From Symsagittifera roscoffensis (taxonomy: Eukaryota > Xenacoelomorpha > Acoela > Convolutidae), in NCBI RefSeq assembly GCF_963678635.1, contig NC_087070.1:45739467-45803466 (forward strand): DNA of 64,000 bases, in the 5' to 3' direction. Shown here piece by piece: positions 1 through 13,014 of this stretch (position 1 is the stretch's first letter; each line of letters begins with the position of its first letter). The position numbers and the translations under genes were made by a program. Below the pieces are notes generated by a model, which was given only the letters and a program-made list of their open reading frames with translations, did no database searches and was not told the DNA's origin.

Positions 1-3000
1 GTCATACAGACACGGACGTTATACAGACATTGATGTCATACAGACATTGACGTCATACAGAAACTGACACGAGACAGACATTGACGTCATACGGACATTG
101 ACACCATACAGACACTAAGTCATACAGATATTGACGTCAAAGAGACATTGACCTGGCACAGACAATGACATCAACCAGACATTGACGTCATACAGAAACT
201 GAAACCAGACAGACATTGTCTTCATACAGACATTAACGTCATACAGACATTGACGTCATGCAGATATTGACGCCATAAAGACATTGACGGCATACAGAAA
301 CTGATACCAGACAGACACTGACGTCATACAGACACTAACTTCAAACAGCATACAGACATTAACGTCATACAGACACTGACGTTATACAGACATTGATGTC
401 ATACAGACATTGACGTCATACAGAAACTGACACGAGACAGACATTGACGTCATACGGACATTGACACCATACAGACACTAAGTCATACAGATATTGACGA
501 CTAACAGACATTGACGTCATACAGAAACTGAAACCAGACAGACATTGTCTTCATACAGACATTAACGTCATACAGACATTGACGTCATGCACTAAGTCAA
601 ACAGACATTGACCTGGCACATACATTGACGTCAAACAGAAACTGACAACAGACAGACACTGACGTCATACCGACATTGATGCCACACAGACACTGACGTT
701 ATACAGACATTGATGTCATACAGACATTGACGTCATACAGAAACTGACACGAGACAGACATTGACGTCATACGGACATTGACACCATACAGACACTAAGT
801 CATACACATATTGACGTCAAAGAGACACTAAGTCATAGACGTCATACAGATTGACGTCATACAGACACTAAGTCATAGACATTGACCTGGCACAGACATT
901 GACATCAAACAGACATTGACGTCATACAGAAACTGAAACCAGACAGACATTGTCTTCATACAGACATTAACGTCATACAGACATTGACGTCATGCACTAA
1001 GTCAAACAAACATTGACCTGGCACATACATTGACGTCAAACAGAAACTGACAACAGACAGACACTGACGTCATACCGACATTGATGCCACACAGACACTG
1101 ACGTTATACAGACATTGAAGTCATACATACATTTACGCCATACAGACACTAAGTCATTCAGACATTGACTTCAAACAGACACTAAGTCATACAGACATTG
1201 ACATAATACCTACATCGACGCTATACAGACACAGGCGTCATACGGACACTGAAGTCATACAGACACTGACGTCATACAGACATTGACGTCATACAGACAT
1301 TGATGTCATACAGACATTGACGTCATACAGACATCGACGTCATACAGACATTGATGTCATACAGACATTGACGTCATACAGACATCGACGTCGTATAGAC
1401 ATTGACGTCATACTGACACTGAAGTCTCACAGACACTGACGTCAAAGAGACATTGACGTCACACTGACAGTGAAGTCATACAGACACTTACGTCATACAT
1501 ACATTGACGCCATACAGACACTAAGTCATTCAGACATTGACTTCATACAGGTATTAAAACAATACCAACATCGACGCTATACAGATACAGGCGTCATACA
1601 GACACTGAAGTCAAACAGACATTGACGCCATACAGACATTGATACAATACAGACATTGACGTCATACAGATATTGACGTCATACAGATATTGACGTCAAA
1701 CAGACATTGACGACATACAGAAAACGACACCAGACAGACACTGAAGTCATACAGACACTGACGTCATACAGACATTGACGTCATACAGACATTGACGCCA
1801 TACAGACACTAAGTCATTCAGACATTGACTTCAAAGAGACACTAAGTCATACAGACATTGACATAATACCTACAACGACGCTATACAGATACAGGCGTCA
1901 TACAGACACTGACGTCATACAGACATTGACGGCATACAGACATTGACGTCATACAGACATTGACGTCATACAGACACTAAGTCATAGACCTTGACCTGGC
2001 ACAGATATTGACGTCAAACAGAGGCTGACACCAGACAGACACTGACGTCATACAGACATTGACGCCACACATACACTGACGTTATACAGACATTGATGTC
2101 ATACAGACACTGACGTCAAACAGAAACTGGCACAGACATTGACGTCAAACATAAACTGACACCAGACAGACACTGACGTCATACCGACATTGATGCCACA
2201 TAGACACTGACGTTATACAGACATTGATGTCATACAGACACTGACGTCAAACAGAAACTGACACCAGACAGACACTGAAATCATACAGACATTGATGTCA
2301 TACAGACACTGACGTTATACAGACATTGATGTCATACAGACATTGACGTCATACAGAAACTGACACGAGACAGACATTGACGTCATACAGACATTGACGT
2401 CATACGGACATTGACCTCAAACATACACTAAGTCATACAGACCTTGAAGTCAAAGAGACATTGACCTGGCACAGACATTTACACCATACAGACACTGAAG
2501 TCAAACAGACATTGATGTCATACAGACATTGATGTCATACAGACATTGACACCATACAGACACTAAGTCAAACAGACATTGACCTGGCACATACATTGAC
2601 GTCAAACAGAAACTGACACCAGACAGACACTGACGTCATACCGACATTGATGCCGCACAGACACTGACGTTATACAGACATTGATGTCATACAGACACTG
2701 ACGTCAAACAGAAACTGACACCAGACAGACACTGACTTCAAACAGACATTGACTTCAAACAGACATTGACGTCATACAGACAGTGACGTTATACAGACAT
2801 TGATGTCATACAGACATTGACGTCATACAGAAACTGACACGAGACAGACATTGACGTCATACGGACATTGACACCATACAGACACTGAGTCATACAGATA
2901 TTGACGTCAAAGAGACATTGACCTGGCACAGACATTGACATCAAACAGACATTGACGTCATTCAGAAACTGAAACCAGACAGACATTGTCTTCATACAGA

Positions 3001-6000
3001 CATTAACGTCATACAGACATTGACGTCATGCACTAAGTCAAACAGACATTGACCTGGCACATACATTGACGTCAAACAGAAACTGACAGCAGACAGACAC
3101 TGACGTCATAACGACATTGATGCCACACAGACACTGACGTTATACAGACATTGATGTCATACAGACACTGACGTCAAACAGAAACTGACACCAGACAGAC
3201 ACTGACTTCATACAGCATACAGACATTAACGTCATACAGACACTGACGTTATACAGACATTGATGTCATACAGACATTGACGTCATACAGAAACTGACAC
3301 GAGACAGACATTCACGTCATACGGACATTGACACCATACAGACACTAAGTCATACAGATATTGACGTCAAACAGACATTGACGTCATACAGAAACTGAAA
3401 CCAGACAGACATTGTCTTCATACAGACATTAACGTCACACAGACATTGACGTCATGCAGATATTGACGCCAGTAAGACATTGACGGCATACAGAAACTGA
3501 CACCAAACAGACACTGACGTCTTACAGACACTAACTTCATACAGCATACAGACATTAACGTCATACAGACACTGACGTTATACAGACATTGATGTCATAC
3601 AGACATTGACGTCATACAGAAACTGACACGAGACAGACATTGACGTCATAAGGACATTGACACCATACAGACAATAAGTCATACAGATATTGACGTCAAA
3701 CAGACATTGACGTCATACAGAAACTGAAACCAGACAGACATTGTCTTCATACAGACATTAACGTCATACAGACATTGACGTCATGCAGATATTGACGCCA
3801 AAAAGACATTGACGGCATACAGAAACTGACACCAAACAGACACTGACGTCTTACAGACACTAACTTCATACAGCATACAGACATTAACGTCATACAGACA
3901 CTGACGTTATACAGACATTGATGTCATACAGACATTGACGTCATACAGAAACTGACACGAGACAGACATTGACGTCATAAGGACATTGACACCATACAGA
4001 CACTAAGTCATACAGATATTGACGTCAAACAGACATTGACGTCATACAGAAACTGAAACCAGACAGACATTGTCTTCATACAGACATTAAAGTCATACAG
4101 ACATTGACGTCATGCACTAAGTCAAACAGACATTGACCTGGCACATACATTGACGTCAAACATAAACTGACAACAGACAGACACTGACGTCATACCGACA
4201 TTGATGCCACACAGACACTGACGTTATACAGACATTGATGTCATACAGACACTGACGTCAAACAGAAACTGACACCAGACAGACACTGACTTCATACAGC
4301 ATACAGACATTAACGTCATACAGACATTGACGTTATACAGACATTGATGTCATACAGACATTGACGTCATACAGAAACTGACACGAGACAGACATTCACG
4401 TCATACGGACATTGACACCATACAGACACTAAGTCATACAGATATTGACGTCAAAGAGACATTGACCTGGCACAGACATTGACATCAAACAGACATTGAC
4501 ATCATACAGAAACTGAAACCAGACAGACATTGTCTTCATACAGACATTAACGTCATACAGACATTGACGTCATGCAGATATTGACGCCATAAAGACATTG
4601 ACGGCACACAGAAACTGACACCAGACAGACACTGACGTCATACAGACACTAACTTCATACAGCATACAGATATTAACGTCATACAGACACTGACGTTATA
4701 CAGACATTGATGTCATACAGACATTGACGTCATACAGAAACTGACACGAGACAGACATTGACGTCATAAGGACATTGACACCATACAGACACTAAGTCAT
4801 ACAGATATTGACGTCAAACAGACATTGACGTCATACAGAAACTGAAACCAGACAGACATTGTCTTCATACAGACATTAAAGTCATACAGACATTGACGTC
4901 ATGCACTAAGTCAAACAGACATTGACCTGGCACATACATTGACGTCAAACAGAAACTGACAACAGACAGACACTGACATCATACCGACATTGATGCCACA
5001 CAGACACTGACGTTATACAGACATTGATGTCATACAGACACTGACGTCAAACAGAAACTGACACCAGACAGACACTGAGTTCATACAGCATACAGCCATT
5101 AACGTCATACAGACACTGACGTTATACAGACATTGATGTCATACAGAAATTGACGTCATACAGAAACTGACACGAGACAGACAATGACGTCATACGGACA
5201 TTGACACCATACAGACACTAAGTCATACAGATATTGACGTCAAAGAGACATTGACCTGGCACAGACATTGACATCAAACAGACATTGACGTCATACAGAA
5301 ACTGAAACCAGACAGACATTGTCTTCATACAGACATTAACGTCATACAGACATTGACGTCATGCAGATATTGACGCCATAAAGACATTGACGGCATACAG
5401 AAACTGACACCAGACAGACACTGACGTCATACAGACACTAACTTCATACAGCATACAGACATTAACGTCATACAGACACTGACGTTATACAGACATTGAT
5501 GTCATACAGACATTGACGTCATACAGAAACTGATACGAGACAGACATTGACGTCATACGGACATTGACACCATACAGACACTAAGTCATACAGATATTGA
5601 CGTCAAACAGACATTGACGTCATACAGAAACTGAAACCAGACAGACATTGTCTTCATACAGACATTAACGTCATACAGACATTGACGTCATGCACTAAGT
5701 CAAACAAACATTGACCTGGCACATACATTGACGTCAAACAGAAACTGACAACAGACAGACACTGACGTCATACCGACATTGATGCCACACAGACACTGAC
5801 GTTATACAGACATTGATGTCATACAGACACTGACGTCAAACAGAAACTGACACCAGACAGACACTGACTTCATACAGCATACAGACCTTAACGTCATACA
5901 GACACTGACGTTATACAGACAATGATGTCATACAGACATTGACGTCATACAGAAACTGACACGAGACAGACATTCACGTCATACGGACATTGACACCATA

Positions 6001-6608
6001 CAGACACCAAGTCATACAGATATTGACGTCAAAGAGACATTGACCTGGCACAGACATTGACATCAAACAGACATTGACGTCATACAGAAACTGAAACCAG
6101 ACAGACATTGTCTTCATACAGACATTAACGTCCTACAGACATTGACGTCATGCAGATATTGACGCCATAAAGACATTGACGGCATACAGAAACTGACACC
6201 AGACAGACACTGACGTCATACAGACACTAGCTTCATACAGCATACAGACATTAACGTCATACAGACACTGACGTTATACAGACATTGATGTCATACAGAC
6301 ATTGACGTCATACAGAAACTGACACGAGACAGACATTGACGTCATACGGACATTGACACCATACAGACACTAAGTCATACAGATATTGACGTCAAAGAGA
6401 CATTGACCTGGCACAGACATTGACATCAAACAGGCATTGACGCCACACAGACACTGACGTTACACAGACATTGATGTCATACAGACATTGACGTCAAACA
6501 GAAACTGACACCAGACAGACACTGACGTCATACAGACATTGACATCATACGGACATTGACACCATACAGACACTAAGTCATACAGACCTTGACGTCAAAG
6601 AGAAAGTC
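1..6608. repeat. 17-bp satellite array carrying TGACGTCA palindrome
   Basis: The whole block is tandem copies of a roughly 17-bp unit, GACGTCATACAGACATT, with single-base variants such as GATGTCATA, GACACCATA, AAGTCATA and GACCTGGCA. The unit junction makes the perfect palindrome TGACGTCA about once or more per 60 bp, so of the order of a hundred copies. The array starts before the window and ends abruptly near 6608. The short ORF readable on the minus strand (2789-2995) is just the repeat in translation. No gene is seen inside. A centromeric or heterochromatic role is possible but not shown. Confidence 0.97.
3954..6320. repeat. Higher-order satellite repeat, 3 x 789 bp
   Basis: The marker variant GACACGAGACAG occurs at 3954, 4380, 4743, 5169, 5532 (as GATACGAG), 5958 and 6321. 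The distances alternate exactly 426, 363, 426, 363, 426, 363 bp, giving a 789-bp higher-order unit in three successive copies. Further left the same marker occurs at 66, 429, 746, 2362, 2836, 3296 and 3625 with irregular spacing (363, 317, 1616, 474, 460, 329, 329), so only the right part of the array has been homogenised in this way. Confidence 0.9.
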
Positions 6609-7276
6609 CTTTTTTAATCAATCAGTCAGTCCGAGCTTTTTGTAACTAATACGAGTAAATTTCAGTGGCCTTACAACGGTCAGAGTAACACACACAATAA
6701 CTCGTAAATACCATAAACTGAAGTCATAAAAGATTTGCAAACTTGAAAGTACACTATCAGCGCCCATCATAGGGTTGCTAATTTCAAACTTAAATTTTTT
6801 GAAAACTTTTCAAAAAATCATAAAAAATGCCAATACGACATCCATTTTTTGGTAATCAACCTAATAACTTTTTGAAGGCGCCTTTGGCTACAATAAGAAT
6901 AATTTTGAGGGAGGAAGCGCTCGCCAAAGAAACGAGTTTTTTTTGGTAAAATTTTCAAAAAAGTACCTAAAACGCCTTTTTTTAACCTGTTTTGTTTTTA
7001 ATTTACGTGCGGCGCAGAAAATTTTCGACAAAATCAGGTCTGTATAGTATTTTCGGAGAGATCGGAAACTAAAAATTGTTCGACCTAAAAGAAAAGGTCG
7101 GCAAAATTTTGAAAATTTTTCGAAAATCCCCCCACCTAAAAAAAACTCTGCGCACGCCACTGAATATAATAATTCATTAATAACTAGATCCACTTTTTGA
7201 GAAAACCAGTCTACCACGATTCTTAGTATAAATTGCTTCGCCACTGCAACTAAATACTTTTTCTTTAAAATATAAT
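6609..7276. other. Intergenic, degenerate repeat pieces
   Basis: No gene is supported. 6755-6850 contains a copy of the motif 'CATAGGGTTG..AATTTCAAA' that is tandemly repeated at 21.5-22.1 kb (R6). The GC-richer piece near 7139-7160 (CTCTGCGCACGCCACT in part) recurs in inverted form near 49376, so it is probably another dispersed repeat. The ORF readable on the minus strand across 6888-7352 runs through these repeats and looks non-coding. Confidence 0.6.
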
Positions 7277-8105
7277 CAACAGACAGTTGGAAAAAGTCAA
7301 TGAACACAATTGAACAGAAAAAACACTGACTTACTTCTTGAAAAAATCTCAAATGCCCATAAAGCTCTTTGCATTTCTAGAACAATTAATGATTGACATT
7401 TTTTTGATAAAATTAACCCAATAAAATTAACCCAAACTAGATCAATATAGGAAACTTTTATTTTGCTGAGACATTCGATAATTAAATTCCACATTCGAAA
7501 TTAGAAATAGATCACGTTGTTTGTGACCTTTACGCTTTCGCTGTTCGATAGTGGAGTTTGCTTTCCTCTTAACAAAAAATATGCGCGGCTAACTATACGT
7601 ACGTTTTATAATGTAGTCATTTCATATAAAAGTTATTTGGCTGGTTTTAACTAAAAATTCGTCTTAAAACTAAGGAAACCCTTTAATCTTAGAATCTGAA
7701 ACTTGAACTAGTTTAAGTCTAGTTTCCGTTTTTGTTCAAATATTTTCAGTAGCTGATTTTCTTGAAATAATTGTTTGTTCAACTGAGCTTCTGCCGCAAT
7801 AAGTTTGAAATATCAATTTGTTCAGACTAGTGTTCACAGAAAATTGATGAATTATCGAAATGTTCAGATGCCCCCAAACTGAGATTGTGGAAAAATGCAA
7901 TATCCGAAAAATGTTGTAATTCACTGAATCCGAGTTATACAAAATCCTCAATTGAATTCTTTCTTTTGTCTCAAAACAACGTCCTGTTGCTTTTAGTAGA
8001 AATACAAACCGCGAAAAAGTAAATTTGCGGTAGTACAAATTTGACTTTTCCTGGAAAAAAAAAATCGCAACCTATATAAGAGTCTGAACGACTTCATCGA
8101 CTCTT
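7277..8105 (+). mobile_element. M1 non-autonomous element, copy with insertion
   Basis: This is one of about nine copies in the window of a roughly 470-bp dispersed element. Left end here reads CAACAGACAGTTGG followed by AAGTCAATGAACA; the right end is a TATA-like CTATATAAGAGTC followed by TTCATCGACTC. The inner motifs 'AAAGCTCTTTG', 'TGATAAAATTA' and 'GTTCGATAGTGGAGTTTG' are shared with the other copies. About 470 bp (7571-8040) of unrelated sequence interrupts this copy. No ORF is encoded. Confidence 0.75.
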
Positions 8106-8711
8106 ACAAATCAATGCTTTTAGATACCTGATTTAGGAGAGAATACCTTGTTGAATGGTGACAGCGACGAAGGAGAACTCACTAGTTTTCTCTTGGTGTT
8201 CTCAAAACTAGTCTCGACTGATTGTTGAAGTACTAATTAGGCTCTTTGAGAATATTACAAAGGCTAGCTCGCAGCTTTTTATTCGGTCAATATTTAAATT
8301 CATAGGTTTTTGTTCCAACCAATTGAAAAATGTGGAGGAACTGTATAACCGGGTGTTTTTTTAGTTTTTTTCTTTTTGTTTTCCACGCAAAATCAGGTAT
8401 CACAAATAATCATCGAAATGGGTTGATAAATAAATGATATTAAAGCCCTTTCAGGCGTGATTAGAACGACATTTCAAAATACAGAAAAAATCGATCGAGT
8501 AAATATTGATCGAGAATATATATAAATATTGGCCATTTAGGCTAAAAAAACTATATTTTTCTTTTAAAAAAAAACAGCTTTGAAAACTTCGTAAAACGCT
8601 TTCTTAGCCAAAACAATATTTAACGATATTTTTTTTTCAATTTTTCGTTTATTAGTGTTTCATGCCTAATTCACTAACTTAATGCGCGTTTGTATACGTC
8701 TACATAGAAAA
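8106..8711. other. AT-rich intergenic stretch, nothing recognised
   Basis: I see no exon-like reading frame, RNA gene or repeat with a clear partner elsewhere in the window here; poly-A/T runs dominate. Confidence 0.6.
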
Positions 8712-9245
8712 GTTGGGCTTCGCATACAGAAGCAAAAACATGACCGATAATGCTACTGGGAAAAACTGAATGAGTAAAACTTTGAGTCTACAAAATTGTC
8801 TGAATCTACATAACTGCTAAGTGAAGCAAGCCAATTATGACGCATTAGCAATACCAGTCAATTTGAAAAAAAAATCACCAAATAACGACTCAATTTATAG
8901 AGCGGACTCAATTTATAGAGCCGACTCAAATTATAGTATACGAAAAAGTTCGTTAAAAACATCCGACCATGCCCAGGTTCCAACACTCTTATTTTGTTGC
9001 GGATCTCCTTCCCTGCCTCTACGCTACAGACCCATGATACCTCTACGCTACAGATCCATGATACCCTAAACTGCTATTTGTAAAATAATAATCTGTGTTA
9101 CTATCCTTAGCATTCGCTGTACTTAATAGGTGGTTATTGATCAAAATGAACACTTTCAAAATGAACACCAAAATTTGCGACATAGATTGGAAAGGAAGGG
9201 AGTTCATACTATCACACAAGCTTCGCTTGTGTAATAATCACACCA
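8712..9245 (+). mobile_element. R2 dispersed element, copy A
   Basis: Shares with 13015-13835 and 46192-46690 the order: GGGCTTCGCATACA.GAAGC start, 'GACCGATAATGCTACTG', 'GACGCATTAGCA.TACCAGT', 'CGCTACAGACCCATGATACC', 'CTTAGCATT', 'TTATTGATCAAAATGAACAC', and a terminal hairpin CACAAGCTTCGCTTGTG at 9216-9232. The start and end both carry short hairpins built on CTTCGC/GCGAAG. The ORFs readable here on the plus strand are repeat sequence and I do not regard them as genes. Confidence 0.75.
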
Positions 9246-9544
9246 AGCAGAAGAAACGACGCAAATTTGAAGATAAATTTTTTTTACGAATGTGGTCGGA
9301 AAATTCTGTGCTACTTGCACAGCAACCGGTTATCCTTGTTATACAAAAATAATCATTGTATAGACAAAATACCGACAAAAATGCGAACGTTCATAGTAAA
9401 AAGTTGACCGTAAAAATAGATTGAACGTATTAAGAAACTTTGTGAGACTCTCGCAAAGTTTATTGTAACTTTCAACCTATTTGATGACTCACTATGGCTA
9501 TCGGTGGTAAGATTTTTATCTCAATCACTATCTTTGTGTTATTT

Positions 9545-10085
9545 TTGTAATTCGACTGGCGACGCACGCCAATTATGACGCATTAGCAGTACCAGTCAAT
9601 TTGAAAAAAAATTCACGAAGTAACATGCCTCAATTCATAGAAAGACTATGGGAGCAGTAATAACATGAAAAAATTAAGTGTAAAAAAAATAAAAAAGTTT
9701 TTTTTTTAATTTAAGATTTATTTTTTGTGAAAATCATCCCCCCACGCGCCATATTAAGTACAAGGTGATAAATTTCGTTCCTAGTAACAAATCAATTATG
9801 GCAAATAAGCTTCCTTCAACCAATTTGGAACGATTTTTTTGACGGATTAAATCTCCGCTTAATAGCGCGAAATATATCGCGGGTTCATTGTCCCAAATTA
9901 CAATTTTTAATTCCCCATAAGTTTTCGAGAAATGGTCACAGTTGAAATATTTTTCCAAATTTAAGCTCAGGACCACAATACTTTTTGAATATTTAGAAAA
10001 AAATCCCTTCAAAAATGACTAGTTAAAAAGTCGAAATTTGTCTGAAGAAAAAAAACCACCCGAGCACAAATATTCCGTTACTTAA
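9545..10085 (+). mobile_element. R2 left part carrying R3
   Basis: 9560-9680 is the left part of R2 ('GACGCATTAGCAGTACCAGT', 'CATGCCTCAATT'). It runs directly into R3 (about 9735-10085), a roughly 380-bp repeat also at 13255-13640 and 17560-17925. R3 marks: 'ACGCCATATTAAGTAC', 'GCTTCCTTCAA', 'AATAGCGCGAAATAT.TCGCG', 'AAATTTAAGCTCAGGAC', 'CAAATATTCCGTTAC'. No coding. Confidence 0.75.
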
Positions 10086-10261
10086 ATCAAATTAGGAAGG
10101 AGATTGTTCACTGGGTTCAAAGTAACATTATTGGGCCAATTAGATCTGAGCACTGTACATGCAAACGTTACAGCTTGAATTTGCCATATAATTTTAGGGG
10201 GGAGATTGTTCACATGCGCCGATGAGTGAGATATGTTACCTTGGGTTTGCGGTTTTAAAAC

Positions 10262-10345
10262 CGAATTAGAAAATTTGCAGGCTCTGGATTGAAACCAGTA
10301 CCTCATGATTGGTACATGGGTTCTCTGTAAAAAGCTGAAAGGCTC
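10262..10345 (-). repeat. tRNA-like fragment, probable SINE piece
   Basis: On the minus strand the stretch contains a B-box-like GGTTTCAATCC preceded by a short arm-like region (ATGAGGTACTGG). No complete cloverleaf with an acceptor stem is evident, so I read it as a tRNA-derived SINE remnant and not a functional tRNA. Flanking 10086-10440 holds nothing else recognisable. Confidence 0.35.
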
Positions 10346-10444
10346 GTCTGATGGTCCATCTCCTCAAAGATAAATCGTTTTAATCTAATCTTATGTAACC
10401 AACAACAACCATTGGAAAAATCAACCTGCTTTTCGATAGGAATA

Positions 10445-10645
10445 AAAACCAACAGACCGTTGGAAAAGAGTCAATGAACGCAAGGAAACCCAATTTCAGA
10501 AAACTGAATCAATATATAAATTTTTAATCCGCTGAGAAATCTTAAAATTAAAATTCACTTTCGAAGCTTCAAGTAGTTTTCGGTTTTCCCTTTTTCAATT
10601 GCAGAGCGTAATATGCCTTCCTTTCGCCAAACGAAATTTTGATCT
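10445..10645 (+). mobile_element. M1 element, truncated copy
   Basis: Begins with CCAACAGACCGTTGG and GAGTCAATGAACGCAA, the M1 left end with its 13-base terminal repeat, then continues with 'AAAACTGAATCAATA', 'CCGCTGAGAAAT' and 'GCCTTCCTTTC'. The right third with the TATA-like box is missing. Confidence 0.7.
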
Positions 10646-11515
10646 TCTAACATTTCAATTAAAATTAAGAAATCCAAAAAGGGTCAAAATTGTCGTGAGC
10701 AAATTTTAATAATGTCCCAAAAAAACTTCCCTAAGTTCAATGACACTTTAAAAAATCATCTCGACCCATGTAAATTTCATTGAACCTTGAAAATGGCAGA
10801 ATGCGAAAAACCTATTAATTATGAACAACCAAGATAAATAGTCAATTTAAGCCAACAATGTAAACTGCTTATGTTTTTTTTGAGCAAACCATCAAGAAGA
10901 AACCTAAGATTCGAACTCAATTCGAACCTCAGTCGAGCTCCATGATTCGAAACTCATTCGCTGTATAAAACTAAATGAGTCCGAAGGGGGCTATTCTCAT
11001 AGGCGAAGGACTGGCTCCCCAAAATTCTGAGCCGATCAACGGCGTTCAAATTGTCTAAACCTGGCTGAATTTCTCGCTTATTTCTTTTGAATGTTGAGAT
11101 CGAATTGCCGACAAAATTTTCGCGCATTTGGTCCTTCGCGTAGGGAACCCAAGTCCGACTGTTTAGTTTGTTCCTATGGTTTTGGCATCGTATGACTTTA
11201 ATTGGTTCTATTTAATTAGCGCCTTTTTTGCTTCTATATTTTCATTTAACATTTTTATTAGTATTTAGAGAATACATGGAGCTAAGTATTAAGGACGTCA
11301 AAACATTTAGACTACATGACTTTAAGACGACAAATGAGCGTTACAACAATCACTGAACTGTTCGCGGTTTGTATTTAAGCAGTTTTTTTTCTCAGAAACG
11401 AATTTGGCGTTGTCTTAAAGTCCCGTTGTCTTAAAGTCTTAAATTCGTTGAAAGGTGCTGTCTTAAAGTCCCTTTAAAAACGGCTATGGTTAAAACAATC
11501 GTTTGATACATTAAG
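10646..11515. other. Intergenic with tRNA-like B boxes
   Basis: Around 10905-10960 the minus strand carries two B-box-like strings (AGGTTCGAATTGAG and GAGTTCGAATCTTAGG), suggesting a SINE remnant. Around 11330-11480 the phrase 'GTCTTAAAGTCCC' recurs three times. Nothing coding is supported. Confidence 0.45.
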
Positions 11516-12300
11516 TTATAACCTACTGCTATTTAAATTAGAAAACTATGGGATAAGAGGGGTATTCAATTACTGGTTTCAGATCTATTTATGTAAGCGG
11601 CGGCAAGGTGATTCTACAAGTTTGATGTACTCGGATTGGTTAAATGTTTCACATGGAGCCAACAAGGGTCGGTAATTGGTCGACTTCTAATCCTGGCATA
11701 TGTAAATGATATGCCCAAAAGCGTGAGAGAAATGAAAATTTATTTATTTGCAGATGACATTAATGTCGCATGCGAGAATGAGTCCTTCGAAGTTTTCACT
11801 AGAGATAATAAAGTATATGTGGCTGGATAAAAAAAAATGAATACTTAGATGATAAATCAATTAAGTGAATTTTTCGAAATCACATCAGTGCTTCCAGTCT
11901 TCAGCTGTATATTAATAAACATACTGTAACACCTCAGCCTTTATGCGAATATCTCGATGTTTTTGTTGATTCCAAAATATTATATTGTACGCATATTGAA
12001 AAAGTTAAACCTAAATTAGGAAGACATTGTGGAGTTATAGTTAAAACGAGAAAAACTCGTACCAATCGAAGCACTCATTAGATACCATTTTTATCACATC
12101 CAACCCTTCATACAATACGGTCTACTCAAATTTTAAAGAAGATCTATAAATAATCTTAATCTTGATAATAGCGTGTTCATTAAATTTGTGTCACCAGTGT
12201 ACGCTGCTAGTGGATTTCTATTCAACTCTAAGCATGTCCGCCTCAACTTTCTGTAATAAATTACCATTTACGATTTGTTTATTGAAAAAATTTGATTTTG
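11516..12300 (+). pseudogene. LINE reverse-transcriptase fragment, decayed
   Basis: Plus-strand reading recovers, in shifting frames, a reverse-transcriptase block: 'QGSVIGRLL', then 'YVNDMP' and 'LFADDIN' (catalytic FADD) within 11636-11830. After the stop at 11830 a further block resembles the region following the catalytic core in the LINE at 28.9-31.7 kb ('DSK', 'HIEKV', 'HCGVI', then a QYG-like motif near 12110). Several stop codons and frame breaks make it dead. It is divergent from the other LINE in the window, so it is an older insertion of a related family. Confidence 0.8.
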
Positions 12301-12639
12301 ATAAATTTTGTACAGCTGTAATTGTTTTATTTTGATACGTTGAGTGAAATAAATTCTTCTTATTTTTACTTAAATAATATTGAAACTTTCTGTCTAGACA
12401 TTTAAGTATACACGTAAACTACTAAATAACAACACAGTCAGTCAGTTGAACGTGATTTTTACTCTTAATTTAAAATAAAAAAAGAAGCAAACATTTTGGG
12501 ATTATACTCTGATGATGTGACTGGATCGAGCCACATCAGAACGAGCACTGCGTATGTAGGCCATACATGCATAAGCAACAGTCTCACCTGCTGGGTCAAC
12601 ATAATCCGGGAAGAGGACAATCTAAGTTTTTCGAAGCAA

Positions 12640-13012
12640 GCTATTCAAGCTATGAGACTTTGAAATATTTCAAGTTAATCCGTGGACCAAATCGGTTCAT
12701 GAAAATTTTAAATTTTTTCTAAGCAAGCTTTTAAAGCTATGAAACTTTGAATAAATTCAAGTTAATTCATAGACTGAATCGGTTTGCGAAACGTTGAAAA
12801 TTTTCTACACAAGCTTTTAAAGCCATGAAATTTCGAATTATTTCAATTTATTTCAAAGGTAAGATCGGTTTGCGAAAAGCTTGCTTACAAAATGTTTGCA
12901 AAAATTTTGCTTAAAAACTTTGAGCTTTTCGCAAAACGATACTGTCTATGAAATAGCTTGAAACAATTCAAAGTTTTTCTGAGCACGCTATTCATGTGAT
13001 GAAACTTTGAAC
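12640..13012. repeat. Minisatellite, about 84-bp unit (left part)
   Basis: Tandem degenerate units of about 84 bp: 'AAGCAAGCTATTCAAGCTATGA' then 'ACTTTGAA', 'TTCAAGTTAAT', 'ATCGGTTTGCGAAA'. Units begin near 12637, 12722 and 12807; part of the block around 12890-12970 is inverted. The same unit resumes at 13870-14065 after an inserted R2/R3 element. Confidence 0.75.
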
Positions 13013-13014
13013 AC

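Noticed and set aside
2789-2995. 68-codon ORF inside the satellite
   Set aside because: It is only the translated repeat (three 17-bp units make 51 nt), and it appears wherever no variant creates a stop.
1-6608. Regular short repeats resembling a CRISPR array
   Set aside because: Units are contiguous 17-mers without unique spacers, and the window is clearly animal DNA. It is a satellite.
6888-7352. 154-codon minus ORF, Phe/Lys/Leu rich
   Set aside because: It crosses the start of an M1 element and other repeats; composition is that of AT-rich DNA, with no known motif.
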